Source: Actinomycetota bacterium
Lineage (GTDB): Bacteria > Actinomycetota > Coriobacteriia > Anaerosomatales > Anaerosomataceae
Length of the DNA stretch: 64,000 nt
Assembly (NCBI GenBank): GCA_004348925.1
Contig: RCMX01000007.1
Span: 178,876 to 242,875 of the forward strand
Direction of reading: 5' to 3'
Positions 41,317 through 50,552 of the stretch are shown piece by piece. Position 1 is the stretch's first letter, and every line of letters starts with the position of its first letter. The notes under the pieces were generated by a model. The model had not been told where the DNA came from. It was given only the letters and a program-made list of their open reading frames with translations, and searched no databases. Both the position numbers and the translations under genes were made by a program.

Positions 41317-42162
41317 ATGGAAGGCCGACAGGCCGACGCGGTGTACAGGGGGAACCTGACGCGTCTCCTCGAGAAGGTCCACGCCGAGCGCGGACTCGAC
41401 ATGGCTCAGTACCGCCCCCGTTATGTGGAACGACGCCTCGCGGCGCGTCTACACGCGCTGAACCTGCACACATACCGGCAGTACGCCACCTACCTCGATG
41501 AGCATCCGGAGGAGTACGCGAAGCTGCTCGACACGCTGACGATCAATGTGACGCAGTTCTTTCGGGACCCGACGGTCTTCGCCATGTTTCGCAAAGACAT
41601 CCTTCCCGAGCTGCTGAAGGAGAAGGCCGCTCGCCACCAGCGCATGATCCGCGTCTGGTCTGCAGGATGCGCCACCGGACAGGAGCCATATTCCCTGGCG
41701 ATGTCGTTCCTCTCGGCAATGGAGCCTCAGGGAAGCGACTTCCTTCTCACGATCCTGGCGACCGACCTCGATCGCAATGCGCTTGCCGTCGCCAGACGTG
41801 CCGAGTACGACCTGACGCTGATCGACCAGATTCCGAAGGTCGACCAGCAGAAGTACCTCGACGTCTACAGCGACCATTTCCGGATCAAGCCGGCGGTGTC
41901 CCGACTGTGCAAGTTCGACTACTTGAACCTGTTCGAAGATAAGCCGATACATGTGGTGGATGTCATCTTCTGTAGGAACGTGTTCATCTACTTCAACCGG
42001 GAGGAACAGGAGCGGGTTCTCGGCATGTTCTGGTCCGCACTTGCCCGCGGCGGCTATCTGGTGCTCGGCAGGAGCGAACGGATCGGCCCGCAGGTCGAGC
42101 ACGACTATGAATTGATCAGTGGACGCGAGCGCATCTATCGCAAGCCGCTGAAGCTGCTCTGA
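41317..42162 (+). CDS. cheR: Chemotaxis methyltransferase CheR
   Basis: A 281-aa SAM-dependent methyltransferase that methylates glutamates of chemoreceptors. The N-terminal helical domain (about 1-90) includes VERRLAARLHAL and INVTQFFRDP. The SAM-binding motif is WSAGCATGQEPYSLAM, and FCRNVFIYFN lies in the C-terminal half. The ATG follows GGGGGGTGGG. First gene of the chemotaxis run. Confidence 0.96.
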   Translation: MEGRQADAVYRGNLTRLLEKVHAERGLDMAQYRPRYVERRLAARLHALNLHTYRQYATYLDEHPEEYAKLLDTLTINVTQFFRDPTVFAMFRKDILPELLKEKAARHQRMIRVWSAGCATGQEPYSLAMSFLSAMEPQGSDFLLTILATDLDRNALAVARRAEYDLTLIDQIPKVDQQKYLDVYSDHFRIKPAVSRLCKFDYLNLFEDKPIHVVDVIFCRNVFIYFNREEQERVLGMFWSALARGGYLVLGRSERIGPQVEHDYELISGRERIYRKPLKLL

Positions 42163-42186
42163 GCATGAGGCTTCTGCTATTGTTGT

Positions 42187-42211
42187 CACGGTGACCCAGC
42201 GGGTCGCCGTG
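42187..42211 (+). other. Hairpin between cheR and mcp
   Basis: An 11-bp stem with one G-T pair (42187-42197 with 42201-42211) closes a 3-nt loop. No T-run follows. It may lower read-through, or stabilise or process the mRNA so that cheR is expressed at a different level from the mcp and later genes. Confidence 0.5.
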
Positions 42212-42236
42212 GGCATTCGAGGAGGGGAACCGCAGG

Positions 42237-43553
42237 ATGCAGAGGGAGTATCGCAGCAGTTCGGTGAAGCGGGGGCTGTCCTTCACTTTCACGATGTACA
42301 CATGGCTCACCATCGGCCCGGCCGTATTCATAGGCCTGATGGTCACCGGGGGCTTCGCGCTCTTCGTCCTGAAGATGGACATCGCCGAGTTGTCATACAT
42401 CGCTCTGGTCGGTGCGCTGGCGATGGGCGTCTGTGCGATTCCGGGTTCGTTCGCCTGGCGGATGGTGTTCAAGCGACGTGTTCTCGAACCGCTCCGCGAC
42501 CTCGGCGGAACGATGATCGAGGCCGGCAACGGTGACCTGACCGTTCGCGCGGCGATCGTCCGGCAGGACGAGATAGGCATACTGGCCGATGAATGCAACA
42601 ACCTCATCGCGTCGCTCTCCGACATCGCGGGGAACGTTCGCCGCTCGGCGGAGTCCGTCACGAATGCCGCGACGCAGCTCTCTGCATCGTCCGAGGAAAT
42701 CAACTCGTCTTCGATGGAGATCTCGTCTTCAGTGCAGCAGATCGCTCACGGCGCCGAGCTCCAGTCCCGCAAAGTCGAAGAGACCTCCTCGGCGATCGAA
42801 GCGATCACCAAGACCGTAGGTGAGGTCGCCCGTCGTGCGGACGAAGCGAGCAAGACGAGCGAGGAGGCCGCGAAGGCAGCCCTGCTCGGAGAAGCCGCCA
42901 CCAACGAGGCGATCCTGAAGATCGCGGAGGTCCGACAGGCGATCGAGACGCTCGCGGGATCCGTTGAGGTCCTCGGAACCCGCTCCCAGGAGATCGGCAA
43001 CATCGTCGACGTCATCACATCGATCGCGGATCAGACGAACCTGCTCTCACTGAATGCCGCCATCGAGGCCGCCCGTGCCGGCGAATCCGGACGAGGGTTC
43101 TCGGTCGTCGCCGAAGAGGTCCGTAAGCTGGCCGAAGGTTCAGGCAAGGCCGCCGAACAGATCGGCGACCTGATCAAAGACGTCCAGACGGAGACCGCCA
43201 AGGCGCTCAAGTACATGCAGATCGGCACCGCCGAGGTTGCGACCGGTACCGAGGTCGTCGGCAGGTCCGGCGACGCGCTCCGGCAGATCACCGAGGCCGT
43301 CACGCGTACCGCGACGCTAGCCGAGGAGATCGCGGCGGCGATGTCGGGTCAGGCGCAGCGAACCGTCGATGTCGATCGGGCGATGCACGATATCGCGGCC
43401 GTCGTCGAGGAGAACGCGGCATCGGCAGAGGAGACCGCGGCGGCGGCAGAACAGCAGACCGCGTGCATGGAGGAGATCTCCTCCTCGGCGCAGGAGCTTG
43501 CCGACATGGCACGGCGCCTTGAAGACTCCGTGCACATGTTCCAGGTCGACTAG
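42237..43553 (+). CDS. Methyl-accepting chemotaxis protein without an extracytoplasmic sensor domain
   Basis: A 438-aa receptor. Two TM helices (about 17-46 and 53-75) are joined by a loop too short for a ligand domain. A HAMP region (about 78-130) leads to the signalling hairpin, whose tip reads [24 protein letters not shown] (shown here for about residues 262-285). Its input may be the membrane, cytoplasmic redox state or partner proteins. GGAGGGG lies about 10 nt before the ATG. Confidence 0.92.
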   Translation: MQREYRSSSVKRGLSFTFTMYTWLTIGPAVFIGLMVTGGFALFVLKMDIAELSYIALVGALAMGVCAIPGSFAWRMVFKRRVLEPLRDLGGTMIEAGNGDLTVRAAIVRQDEIGILADECNNLIASLSDIAGNVRRSAESVTNAATQLSASSEEINSSSMEISSSVQQIAHGAELQSRKVEETSSAIEAITKTVGEVARRADEASKTSEEAAKAALLGEAATNEAILKIAEVRQAIETLAGSVEVLGTRSQEIGNIVDVITSIADQTNLLSLNAAIEAARAGESGRGFSVVAEEVRKLAEGSGKAAEQIGDLIKDVQTETAKALKYMQIGTAEVATGTEVVGRSGDALRQITEAVTRTATLAEEIAAAMSGQAQRTVDVDRAMHDIAAVVEENAASAEETAAAAEQQTACMEEISSSAQELADMARRLEDSVHMFQVD

Positions 43554-43565
43554 GAAGGTCCCGTA

Positions 43566-44057
43566 GTGGAAGCGACACTCGGCACCGGCAACCGGCAGTA
43601 CGTCCTGTTCCATCTTGGAACCGAGGAGTACGGGCTGCCGATCGAACGCGTGCAGAGCATCATCCGCTACGAGGCCCCCACACCTGTCCCGCACGCACCC
43701 GTGATGGTCGAAGGCGTCATCAACCTTCGCGGGCAGGTGATCCCCGTCGTCGATCTGTCGCAGCGCCTTCTCGGCACGTCGCATGTGATCACCGCGCTGT
43801 CGCGGATCGTGGTCGCCGAGGGCGATTCCGGTCTCGTGGGCCTTGCGGTCGACTCGGTACACGAAGTGGCGACATTCTCCGCCGAGGCGATCATGCCGAC
43901 GCCTGTCGCCACGCTCACATCCGAGACTGCCGAGGCCTTCGAGGGTGTCGCCAATCACGGCGAGCGGCTTGTGATCCTGCTCGATCCGGAAAAGGCACTG
44001 CCCCGGGTCTCGTATGGCATGCCCATCGCAACAGAGGAGGCGCAAGCTGATGTCTAA
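43566..44057 (+). CDS. cheW: Chemotaxis coupling protein CheW
   Basis: A 163-aa adaptor linking receptors to CheA. It shows YVLFHLGTEEYGLPIERVQ, the receptor-binding region VEGVINLRGQVIPVVDL and VDSVHEV. It starts with GTG 12 nt after the mcp and overlaps cheY by 8 nt. Confidence 0.95.
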   Translation: MEATLGTGNRQYVLFHLGTEEYGLPIERVQSIIRYEAPTPVPHAPVMVEGVINLRGQVIPVVDLSQRLLGTSHVITALSRIVVAEGDSGLVGLAVDSVHEVATFSAEAIMPTPVATLTSETAEAFEGVANHGERLVILLDPEKALPRVSYGMPIATEEAQADV

Positions 44058-44424
44058 GACGGTGCTCGTCGTTGACGACGCTGCGTTCATGCGCATGATG
44101 ATCAGAGACATCCTTGCCAAAGAAGGCTATGTGATCCATGAAGCCGTGAACGGGCGGGACGCGGTCGAGAAGTATGCCGAGATCCACCCGGACCTGGTGA
44201 CGATGGACATCACGATGCCCGAGATGAGCGGCCTTGATGCGCTACGCGAGATACGGGGCAACGACCCGTCCGCACGTGTGCTCATGGTGAGCGCGATGGG
44301 GCAGCAGCGCATGATCGTCGAGGCACTTGAATCGGGTGCGATGGACTTCCTGGTGAAGCCGTTCCAGCCCACCAAGGTGCTGGAGACCGTCAAGAAGTGC
44401 TTGCAGTCCACGCCGCGCTGCTGA
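44050..44424 (+). CDS. cheY: Chemotaxis response regulator CheY
   Basis: A 124-aa stand-alone receiver. VVDDAAFMRMMIRD is the acidic pocket, D53 in VTMDITMPEMSG the phosphorylation site, and LVKPFQ holds the conserved lysine. In the cheW-cheY-cheB setting it is the motor- or pilus-directed output. GAGGAGG precedes the ATG. Confidence 0.95.
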   Translation: MSKTVLVVDDAAFMRMMIRDILAKEGYVIHEAVNGRDAVEKYAEIHPDLVTMDITMPEMSGLDALREIRGNDPSARVLMVSAMGQQRMIVEALESGAMDFLVKPFQPTKVLETVKKCLQSTPRC

Positions 44425-44431
44425 GGCGGCC

Positions 44432-45520
44432 ATGTCCTCGATCATCAAGGTCCTCGTCGTCGACGATTCGGCGCTGATACGCCAGATGCTCACCCGCGCG
44501 CTGAGCGTGGACCCTCGCATCGAGGTCGTCGGTTCAGCGAAGACCGGCGTGGAGGCGATCGAGAAGGCGGGAGCGCTCACGCCGGACGTGATCACGCTCG
44601 ATATCGAGATGCCCGAACTCAGTGGCATCGAGGCGTTGCCCCACTTGATCCGAGGCTCAAGCGCTCGCGTCGTCATGCTCAGCGGCGTTGACGATCCGGA
44701 CACGACGTATCAGGCGCTGGCACTTGGCGCGGTCGACTTCATCGCAAAACCGCGCGCGGGCTTCGCGACCTCCCTCTCGGAGCTGTCCGAACTCGTGATC
44801 AAGAAGATCAAGACAGCGTACCGGATCGATCCTGACCGGCGCATGGCGCACGGCGTGCCTGCCGCCGGTCAGATCGAATCGATCGGCGCAGGGGGGGCGG
44901 CTCCGGTGGTCCGGCAGCCCGGCGGCCCGGTGCCGGCGATGGAGCGCGTGGTCGCGTTCGCATCGTCGACCGGCGGGCCGCCCGCGCTCGAGCTCGTCTT
45001 CTCGGGGCTCAGCAGGTCGCTGCCGTGCGCATACCTGATCGTCCAGCACCTGCCTGCCGGGTTCACTGCGTCGCTCGCCCGACGTCTGGGCAAAGTGACG
45101 GACATACGCGTTCTTGAAGGCCGGCACGGCATGGTGCTCGAAGGCGGCTCTGCGTATATCGCCCCGCATGGCTCGCACATGATCGTCGAGGGCACGAAGC
45201 GCCCCCGGATCCAGCTGATCGATTCGCCGTCGATGCACGGCGTCCGTCCGGCTGCCGACCCGCTGTTCACGAGCGTCGCAGCGGCATGCGGCCCCCGGGC
45301 GGTCGGCGTGATTCTCACGGGAATGGGCAGCGACGGAGCACAGGGGTTGAAGGAGATCCACGCGAACGGCGGCGACACGATCGCTCAGGACGAGGCCTCC
45401 AGCGTCGTGTGGGGCATGCCCGGTTCGGCTGCACGGCTTGGCGCTGCGGATCGGATCGTTCCCTTGAAGCGAATAGCTGGCGAGATACGGCGAACGATGC
45501 GAGAGGGGGCCGTACTGTGA
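44432..45520 (+). CDS. cheB: Chemoreceptor glutamate methylesterase CheB
   Basis: A 362-aa protein with an N-terminal receiver (VVDDSALIRQ, DVITLDIEMPELSG) and a C-terminal methylesterase domain (about 168-360). The catalytic Ser is in ASSTGGP, His in QHLPAGFT and Asp in GMGSDGAQG. The linker lacks a clear CheR-binding pentapeptide. It overlaps cheA by 4 nt. Confidence 0.95.
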   Translation: MSSIIKVLVVDDSALIRQMLTRALSVDPRIEVVGSAKTGVEAIEKAGALTPDVITLDIEMPELSGIEALPHLIRGSSARVVMLSGVDDPDTTYQALALGAVDFIAKPRAGFATSLSELSELVIKKIKTAYRIDPDRRMAHGVPAAGQIESIGAGGAAPVVRQPGGPVPAMERVVAFASSTGGPPALELVFSGLSRSLPCAYLIVQHLPAGFTASLARRLGKVTDIRVLEGRHGMVLEGGSAYIAPHGSHMIVEGTKRPRIQLIDSPSMHGVRPAADPLFTSVAAACGPRAVGVILTGMGSDGAQGLKEIHANGGDTIAQDEASSVVWGMPGSAARLGAADRIVPLKRIAGEIRRTMREGAVL

Positions 45521-47463
45521 GCGACGACATGTCCGCATACAAGGATGTGTTCCTCTCGGAGAGCGCGGAGTATGTGCAGGCGATCACCGAGGGTCTCCTC
45601 GCGCTCGAGGGCGATCCGAACGATCTCGAGCCCGTCGAGACGGTCTTCCGCGGGGCGCATAGCCTCAAGGGGATGTCCGCGACGATGGGGTACACGAGAA
45701 CCGCGGAGCTCACGCACACCATGGAGAGCCTCATGGACACCGTGCGCAAGCGTGAGCAATCGGCGGACTCCTCGCTGATAGACCTGATGTTGCGCGCCGT
45801 CGACGCGGTGAAAGAGCTCATCGACGACGAATCGTCAGGAAACGCCGCTGTGGACGTGTCGGAGCTCGTCTCGGCGATCGTCGCCAGGACGGGATCCGGG
45901 ACGGCAGCCGGGCCCGTCCCTGCCGGTCCAGCCGATACTGCGGCGCCTGCTCCGGTCCCGACGGCCGATGGAGGTGCGCTGTACCGCGTCCGGATCACCC
46001 TGAGCGAAACGTGCGTGCTCAAGGCGGTTCGGGCATACATGGCGATCAAGCGCCTCGGGCACATGGGCTCGGTCGTGGACACCGAGCCAAGCGCACGGCA
46101 GATCGAGGACGAGGCGTTCGGTCATACCTTCTCCGTCATCGTCCGCACCCGCGAGGACCGAGACTCGATCATCGCGGCAGTCGGAGCCATCAGCGAGGTC
46201 GATGCCGTCGAGGTCGCTACCGAGGAGGCGCCTGCGGCGGTGCCCGAGGAGCGGCCTTCCGAGGAGCGCCCGCGCAAGTCCGTCCCCAAGCTTGCCGAGA
46301 CACAGACCGTCCGCGTCTCGATCGGTCATCTCGACAGCATGGTCAACCTGGTCGGCGAGCTCGTCATCATCCGTTCGCGGCTCGATCGACTTGCGCGTGA
46401 TCTCGACTCGACCGACCTCGTCGAGACCCTCTCGGCACTCGAGCAGATCAGCGCCGAGCTCCAGCATGAGGTCATGCAGACGCGCATGGTCCCGGTCGGC
46501 AACATCTTCAACCGCTTCCCGAGGATGGTGCGTGACCTGGCACGCGACCTCGGACGCTCCGTCTCGTTCGAGATGGGTGGCCTGGATATCGAGCTCGACC
46601 GCACGGTCCTCGACGAGATCGGCGACCCGATAGTCCACCTTCTGCGAAACGCGCTCGACCACGGAATCGAGCCCGAGGAGGAGCGTGTCGCGGCAGGCAA
46701 GCCGGGCAAGGGCACCGTGCGGCTGGAAGCGGGTCGCGATCGCGATCTCGTCCGCATCATCGTGTCCGACGACGGCAAAGGCATGGATCCCGAGCGAATC
46801 TGGGCGAAGGCCATCGAGCGAGGCCTCGTTCAGCGCAATGAACGCGACTCGTACTCGGCGTCCGACATCTTCATGCTCACGTGCGAGCCGGGCTTCTCGA
46901 CCGCCGAGAAGACGACGGCCGTCTCGGGCCGGGGTGTGGGCATGGACGTCGTCAAGGGCAAGATCGAGTATCTCGGCGGGACCATAACGATTCACTCGGA
47001 GCTGGGCCGCGGCTCCCGCATAGTGCTAACGCTGCCGCTCACGCTGGCCATCATCCAGTCGTTGCTCGTCGGATCGGGCGAGCAGATCTTCGCGGTTCCG
47101 CTCTCGGCGGTCACCGAGGTGCTCGCTCGCGACGAGGTGAGGCTCAAGACGGTGGATGGCGCTCCGGTCGTCGTCTTGCGGGATGGCTCTGTCGCCCCGC
47201 TCTTCCGGCTCGACGAGGTGATCGGCTCGGCCGAGCGCCGTCAGCGGATGCCGGAGGCCTCGGACCACATCGTGCTCATGGAATCCGCCGAGCAGGTACG
47301 GGCGCTCGCAGTGCAGCATCTTGTCGGCAGGCACGAGGTCGTCATCAAGCCGCTGTCGCCGCTGTTCAAGGACCTGCGCGGCCTTGGCGGGGCGACCGTG
47401 CTCGGCGACGGACGTGTGGCTCTCATCCTGGATCCGCGAACGCTCTTCGGAATGGGGGTGTAG
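45517..47463 (+). CDS. cheA: Chemotaxis histidine kinase CheA
   Basis: A 648-aa kinase. The Hpt domain has the phospho-acceptor H48 in GAHSLKGM. A middle P2-like domain (about 145-245) could bind CheY/CheB. The dimer helices include ETQTVRVSIGHLDSMVNLVG. The ATPase has HLLRNALDHGIE and GRGVGMDVV, and the CheW-like P5 domain is C-terminal (about 510-648). GTG 45517 overlaps the cheB stop. Confidence 0.95.
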   Translation: MSDDMSAYKDVFLSESAEYVQAITEGLLALEGDPNDLEPVETVFRGAHSLKGMSATMGYTRTAELTHTMESLMDTVRKREQSADSSLIDLMLRAVDAVKELIDDESSGNAAVDVSELVSAIVARTGSGTAAGPVPAGPADTAAPAPVPTADGGALYRVRITLSETCVLKAVRAYMAIKRLGHMGSVVDTEPSARQIEDEAFGHTFSVIVRTREDRDSIIAAVGAISEVDAVEVATEEAPAAVPEERPSEERPRKSVPKLAETQTVRVSIGHLDSMVNLVGELVIIRSRLDRLARDLDSTDLVETLSALEQISAELQHEVMQTRMVPVGNIFNRFPRMVRDLARDLGRSVSFEMGGLDIELDRTVLDEIGDPIVHLLRNALDHGIEPEEERVAAGKPGKGTVRLEAGRDRDLVRIIVSDDGKGMDPERIWAKAIERGLVQRNERDSYSASDIFMLTCEPGFSTAEKTTAVSGRGVGMDVVKGKIEYLGGTITIHSELGRGSRIVLTLPLTLAIIQSLLVGSGEQIFAVPLSAVTEVLARDEVRLKTVDGAPVVVLRDGSVAPLFRLDEVIGSAERRQRMPEASDHIVLMESAEQVRALAVQHLVGRHEVVIKPLSPLFKDLRGLGGATVLGDGRVALILDPRTLFGMGV

Positions 47464-47465
47464 CG

Positions 47466-48077
47466 GTGAAGCCCGAGGATCTCTCACCACTCCAGATCGA
47501 CGCGCTTCGTGAGCTTGGAAGCGTCGGCGCCGGGCATGCGGCGACCGCGCTCTCGCAACTGCTCGATCATGCTGTCGACATCACCGTGCCCGAGGTGAAG
47601 CTGGTGCCGGTGAGTGACGTGCCGATGGTGTTCGGCGGACCCGAGACGCTCGTGGGTGCGGTGTACACGCGGCTCCTCGGCGATGTGAGCGGCGGAATGC
47701 TCTTCATCGCCCCGCGAGGAGCGATGCTTGCGTTGGTCGATCTCCTGCGCAGCCGGCCGCCGGGGAGCACCAAGTCGATGAACGCCGACGAAGAGGCGCT
47801 TGCGACGCACACCGCATCGATCCTGATCGCCGCGTATCTTGCGGCGATCTCGCGCATGGCCGACTTGAGCCTGCTGCCATCTCCGCCTGCGTTCGCGTTC
47901 GACATGATGGGTGCGATCCTCGAGGTAGCGACGATGGACATCGGCATGAAAGCGGACACGGCGATCCTCGTGCTCACCAGCTTCGTCGATGAGCGCGCCG
48001 TCGTCGACGCCGCGCTGTTCTACCTTCCGGATCCTGACAGCCTTGAGGTCATCCTCGGCAGACTGGGGATCGTGTGA
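47466..48077 (+). CDS. cheC: CheC-family protein with altered phosphatase sites
   Basis: A 203-aa CheC-family protein. CheC normally has two E-X2-N phosphatase sites for CheY-P. Site 1 is ALRELGSVGAGHAATAL: E16 is kept but the Asn is S19. Site 2 lies in LATHTASILIAAYLAA: H115 and S118 replace Glu and Asn. So it may be a weak phosphatase or only a CheD-binding or regulatory protein. Starts with GTG 3 nt after cheA. Confidence 0.88.
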   Translation: MKPEDLSPLQIDALRELGSVGAGHAATALSQLLDHAVDITVPEVKLVPVSDVPMVFGGPETLVGAVYTRLLGDVSGGMLFIAPRGAMLALVDLLRSRPPGSTKSMNADEEALATHTASILIAAYLAAISRMADLSLLPSPPAFAFDMMGAILEVATMDIGMKADTAILVLTSFVDERAVVDAALFYLPDPDSLEVILGRLGIV

Positions 48078-48093
48078 GCGAGCGGCGACACAG

Positions 48094-48612
48094 ATGACGA
48101 CCGGGTTCCTGAGCGGACTCTCGTGGGGAGACCCTGACGCCAACGTGGTTCACGTGGGCACAGGGGAGTTCGCCGTCGGCGACCATCCGACCATCCTCAT
48201 GACGCCCGCGCTTGGATCCTGCGTCGGCGTTGCCGTCTGGGACGCGTTTCGTCACCGCGGCGGCTTGGCGCATGTGATGCTGCCGACACCATCGGAAGCC
48301 AACGCCGACGGAAACCGCGACCGCTTCGCCTCAGTCGCGATTCCCCGGATGGTCGAAGAGGTCGCACCGGGCGCCGCGTCCCGGCGACTTGTCGCCAAGC
48401 TCGTCGGAGGGGCGGCGATGTTCAGGGCCGACAGCAGCCTGTCCAACGTCGGCGAGCGCAATCTAGAGGAAGTCAGGCACCAGTTGGGACTCTTGCGAAT
48501 CCCGATTCTGGCCGAAGATACAGGCGGAAGCCATGCGCGAACGGTGGAGCTTCGTCTAGACACGGGCGTGCTGGTTGTGCGTAGCTACATGTACGGCATC
48601 AGAGAACTCTAG
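48094..48612 (+). CDS. cheD: Chemoreceptor glutamine deamidase CheD
   Basis: A 172-aa deamidase. The catalytic Cys43 in LGSCVGVAVWD and His60 in GGLAHVMLP are present with T37, matching the known Thr-Cys-His arrangement and spacing. CheD binds CheC in Gram-positive chemotaxis. The ATG follows 17 nt after cheC. Confidence 0.94.
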   Translation: MTTGFLSGLSWGDPDANVVHVGTGEFAVGDHPTILMTPALGSCVGVAVWDAFRHRGGLAHVMLPTPSEANADGNRDRFASVAIPRMVEEVAPGAASRRLVAKLVGGAAMFRADSSLSNVGERNLEEVRHQLGLLRIPILAEDTGGSHARTVELRLDTGVLVVRSYMYGIREL

Positions 48613-48640
48613 GGTCGTTCAAACAGAACGGGATGCATCG

Positions 48641-50134
48641 ATGATGGAATACCCTGCGACATCCGTCGCTGGGACCACTTCTCGGTCCGGGCAGGTTCGA
48701 ATCGCGATAGCCGGCGGCGGCCTTCGGGCAACCTCGGTGCTTCGCCTGCTGTCGGACGTGGAGAATCTCTCGGTCGTGGCGGTATACGACTCCAACCGCG
48801 CGGCGCCGGCGGTTCGGCTTGCCGACGACCTGGGGCTGTTCACCACGACGGAGATCTCCGAGCTGGCGCAGATCGCGGACCTTGATCTCATCCTCGACAT
48901 GTCCGAGGAGCCTTCGGTACAAAAGGCGCTCGAAAGCCAGAGGCCGCCAACTGTCGGCGTGGTCGCCGGGCATGGCGCCGAACTCGTGTGGGATCTTCTC
49001 ATCGCCAAGAAGCGCAGCGAAGAGCAGGAGAAGATATTCGTCGAGCTGCAGGTCGCCTACGACAAGATCCGCAGCCACGAGCGACGGCTGCAGTCGAGCA
49101 AGGAAGCACTCGAGAAGGCGAACGAAGAGCTTGAGAGCCGACTTGCCGAGATCTTCTTCACCCACGAGTTCTTCAAGGCGCTCACGAGCTACTCGTCGGT
49201 CGAGGACGTGGCGAGCCTCATCGTGGACGGTGCGAACGGTATCCTCGGCGCGGAGATCTCCTGCGTCTACCTGTTCGAGCAGAAGGACTGGACGCTGCGT
49301 CTTCGCGCCAGCCAGGGACGCCCCGAGGAGGCGTTCAAGCCGGTGGTCCCGGTCTCGGAGACGCTTCTTGGCGCCGCGTTCCGCGACGGGTTCACCCAGC
49401 AAAGCGACGTGCCGCTCGGCTCGGAGCTTGCCGAATGGTGTGTGAGCGCCGACGACATCCGATCGCAGGCGGGGCTCCCGCTTCGCTCGGGTGAGTCCAT
49501 CATCGGCGTTCTGATCGTGGCGTCCTCCACGTTCCGGGAGCTCACGTCGGCGGAGCGCGATCGACTGCAGGTCATCGGCAACCAGTCGTCGCTTGCGCTC
49601 CAGAACGCGTTGTTGCACGAGGAGCTCGAGCGCCTCTCGGTCACCGACCGGCTGACCGAGCTGTACAACCACGGCTACTTCCAGCAACGCCTTGAGGAAG
49701 AACTGGGGCGTGCGGCCCGATTCGGGCATACGCTTTCGGTCATCATGCTCGACATCGATGACTTCAAGCAGTTCAACGACAGCTACGGCCACCCGAAGGG
49801 CGACAAGGTGCTCCAGGCCGTGAGCGCGATCATCCGACAGAACCTGCGTGAGATCGATGTCGCCGCCCGGTACGGAGGTGAGGAGTTCATCCTCGTGCTT
49901 CCCGAGACCGATATCGCCGGAGCACTTGCGGTCGCCGAACGCATCCGCAAGAGTATGTCTCAGTTCGAATTCTTCACCGGTGACGAGCATCGTGCGGTCA
50001 CGCAGACCGTCTCGCTCGGCGTCGCAACGTATCCCACGCATGCGACGACACCGGCCCGTCTTGTGGAGACCGCCGACAAGGCGATGTACGAGGCCAAGCG
50101 GTACGGGAAGAATCAGGTAAAGGTCGCGAACTGA
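48641..50134 (+). CDS. Diguanylate cyclase with N-terminal Rossmann-like domain and GAF
   Basis: A 497-aa protein. The N-terminal part (about 19-125) looks like a nucleotide-binding Rossmann fold: VRIAIAGGGLRA with a GGG loop, then VVAVYDSN. A coiled coil (about 135-180) and a GAF domain (about 185-335) follow. The GGDEF domain (about 345-497) has active-site RYGGEEF (GGEEF about 412-416) and an I-site RxxD (REID) 5 residues upstream, so it probably makes c-di-GMP and is product-inhibited. It lies 28 nt after cheD, linking chemotaxis to c-di-GMP. The ribosome site is weak; ATG 48641 or 48644. Confidence 0.92.
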   Translation: MMEYPATSVAGTTSRSGQVRIAIAGGGLRATSVLRLLSDVENLSVVAVYDSNRAAPAVRLADDLGLFTTTEISELAQIADLDLILDMSEEPSVQKALESQRPPTVGVVAGHGAELVWDLLIAKKRSEEQEKIFVELQVAYDKIRSHERRLQSSKEALEKANEELESRLAEIFFTHEFFKALTSYSSVEDVASLIVDGANGILGAEISCVYLFEQKDWTLRLRASQGRPEEAFKPVVPVSETLLGAAFRDGFTQQSDVPLGSELAEWCVSADDIRSQAGLPLRSGESIIGVLIVASSTFRELTSAERDRLQVIGNQSSLALQNALLHEELERLSVTDRLTELYNHGYFQQRLEEELGRAARFGHTLSVIMLDIDDFKQFNDSYGHPKGDKVLQAVSAIIRQNLREIDVAARYGGEEFILVLPETDIAGALAVAERIRKSMSQFEFFTGDEHRAVTQTVSLGVATYPTHATTPARLVETADKAMYEAKRYGKNQVKVAN

Positions 50135-50169
50135 GAGCAGCCCGGGGCGGATCCTCGGGCGGGACGGGG

Positions 50170-50517
50170 GTGGACGTGAGCCTTGCGCGAGCTCTCTCGC
50201 GTCTGCCAGACGACCACGAGACGCTCGGCGTCGTCCGTGACGTGGTCACCTTCATGTCGCATCACACCGATGAGTGGGTCTCGGCTGCCGACATCGCTCA
50301 GCGCACCGGGAATCTGGTGCTGCAGGTCCGACCCGTTCTCAACACGCTTCGCGACGCCTTCGTGCTAGACTTCGACGACACACCGGACGCATTCCGGTAT
50401 CGGTACGACGTGGGCGTCAGCATCGAGATCGATGCGTTCCTCAACAGGAGTCGTGCACACGAGAACCACATGCAGACGAACGTCGCCCGGTTCAGAGAAC
50501 GCTACGGCGCCTCCTGA
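50170..50517 (+). CDS. Small winged-helix-like protein
   Basis: A 115-aa protein. The middle part (WVSAADIAQRTGNL, VRPVLNTLRDAFVLDFD) is a typical winged-helix pattern. No N-terminal or C-terminal ligand domain is obvious. Starts with GTG 50170 (or 50176). Possibly a regulator of the following wall-related genes; no named family. Confidence 0.65.
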   Translation: MDVSLARALSRLPDDHETLGVVRDVVTFMSHHTDEWVSAADIAQRTGNLVLQVRPVLNTLRDAFVLDFDDTPDAFRYRYDVGVSIEIDAFLNRSRAHENHMQTNVARFRERYGAS

Positions 50518-50552
50518 TCCCGGAGCCGGCGAGATGGATACGGAGTACACCG

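Noticed and set aside
48599..50041. 480-aa minus-strand reading frame
   Set aside because: Antisense shadow of the GGDEF gene.
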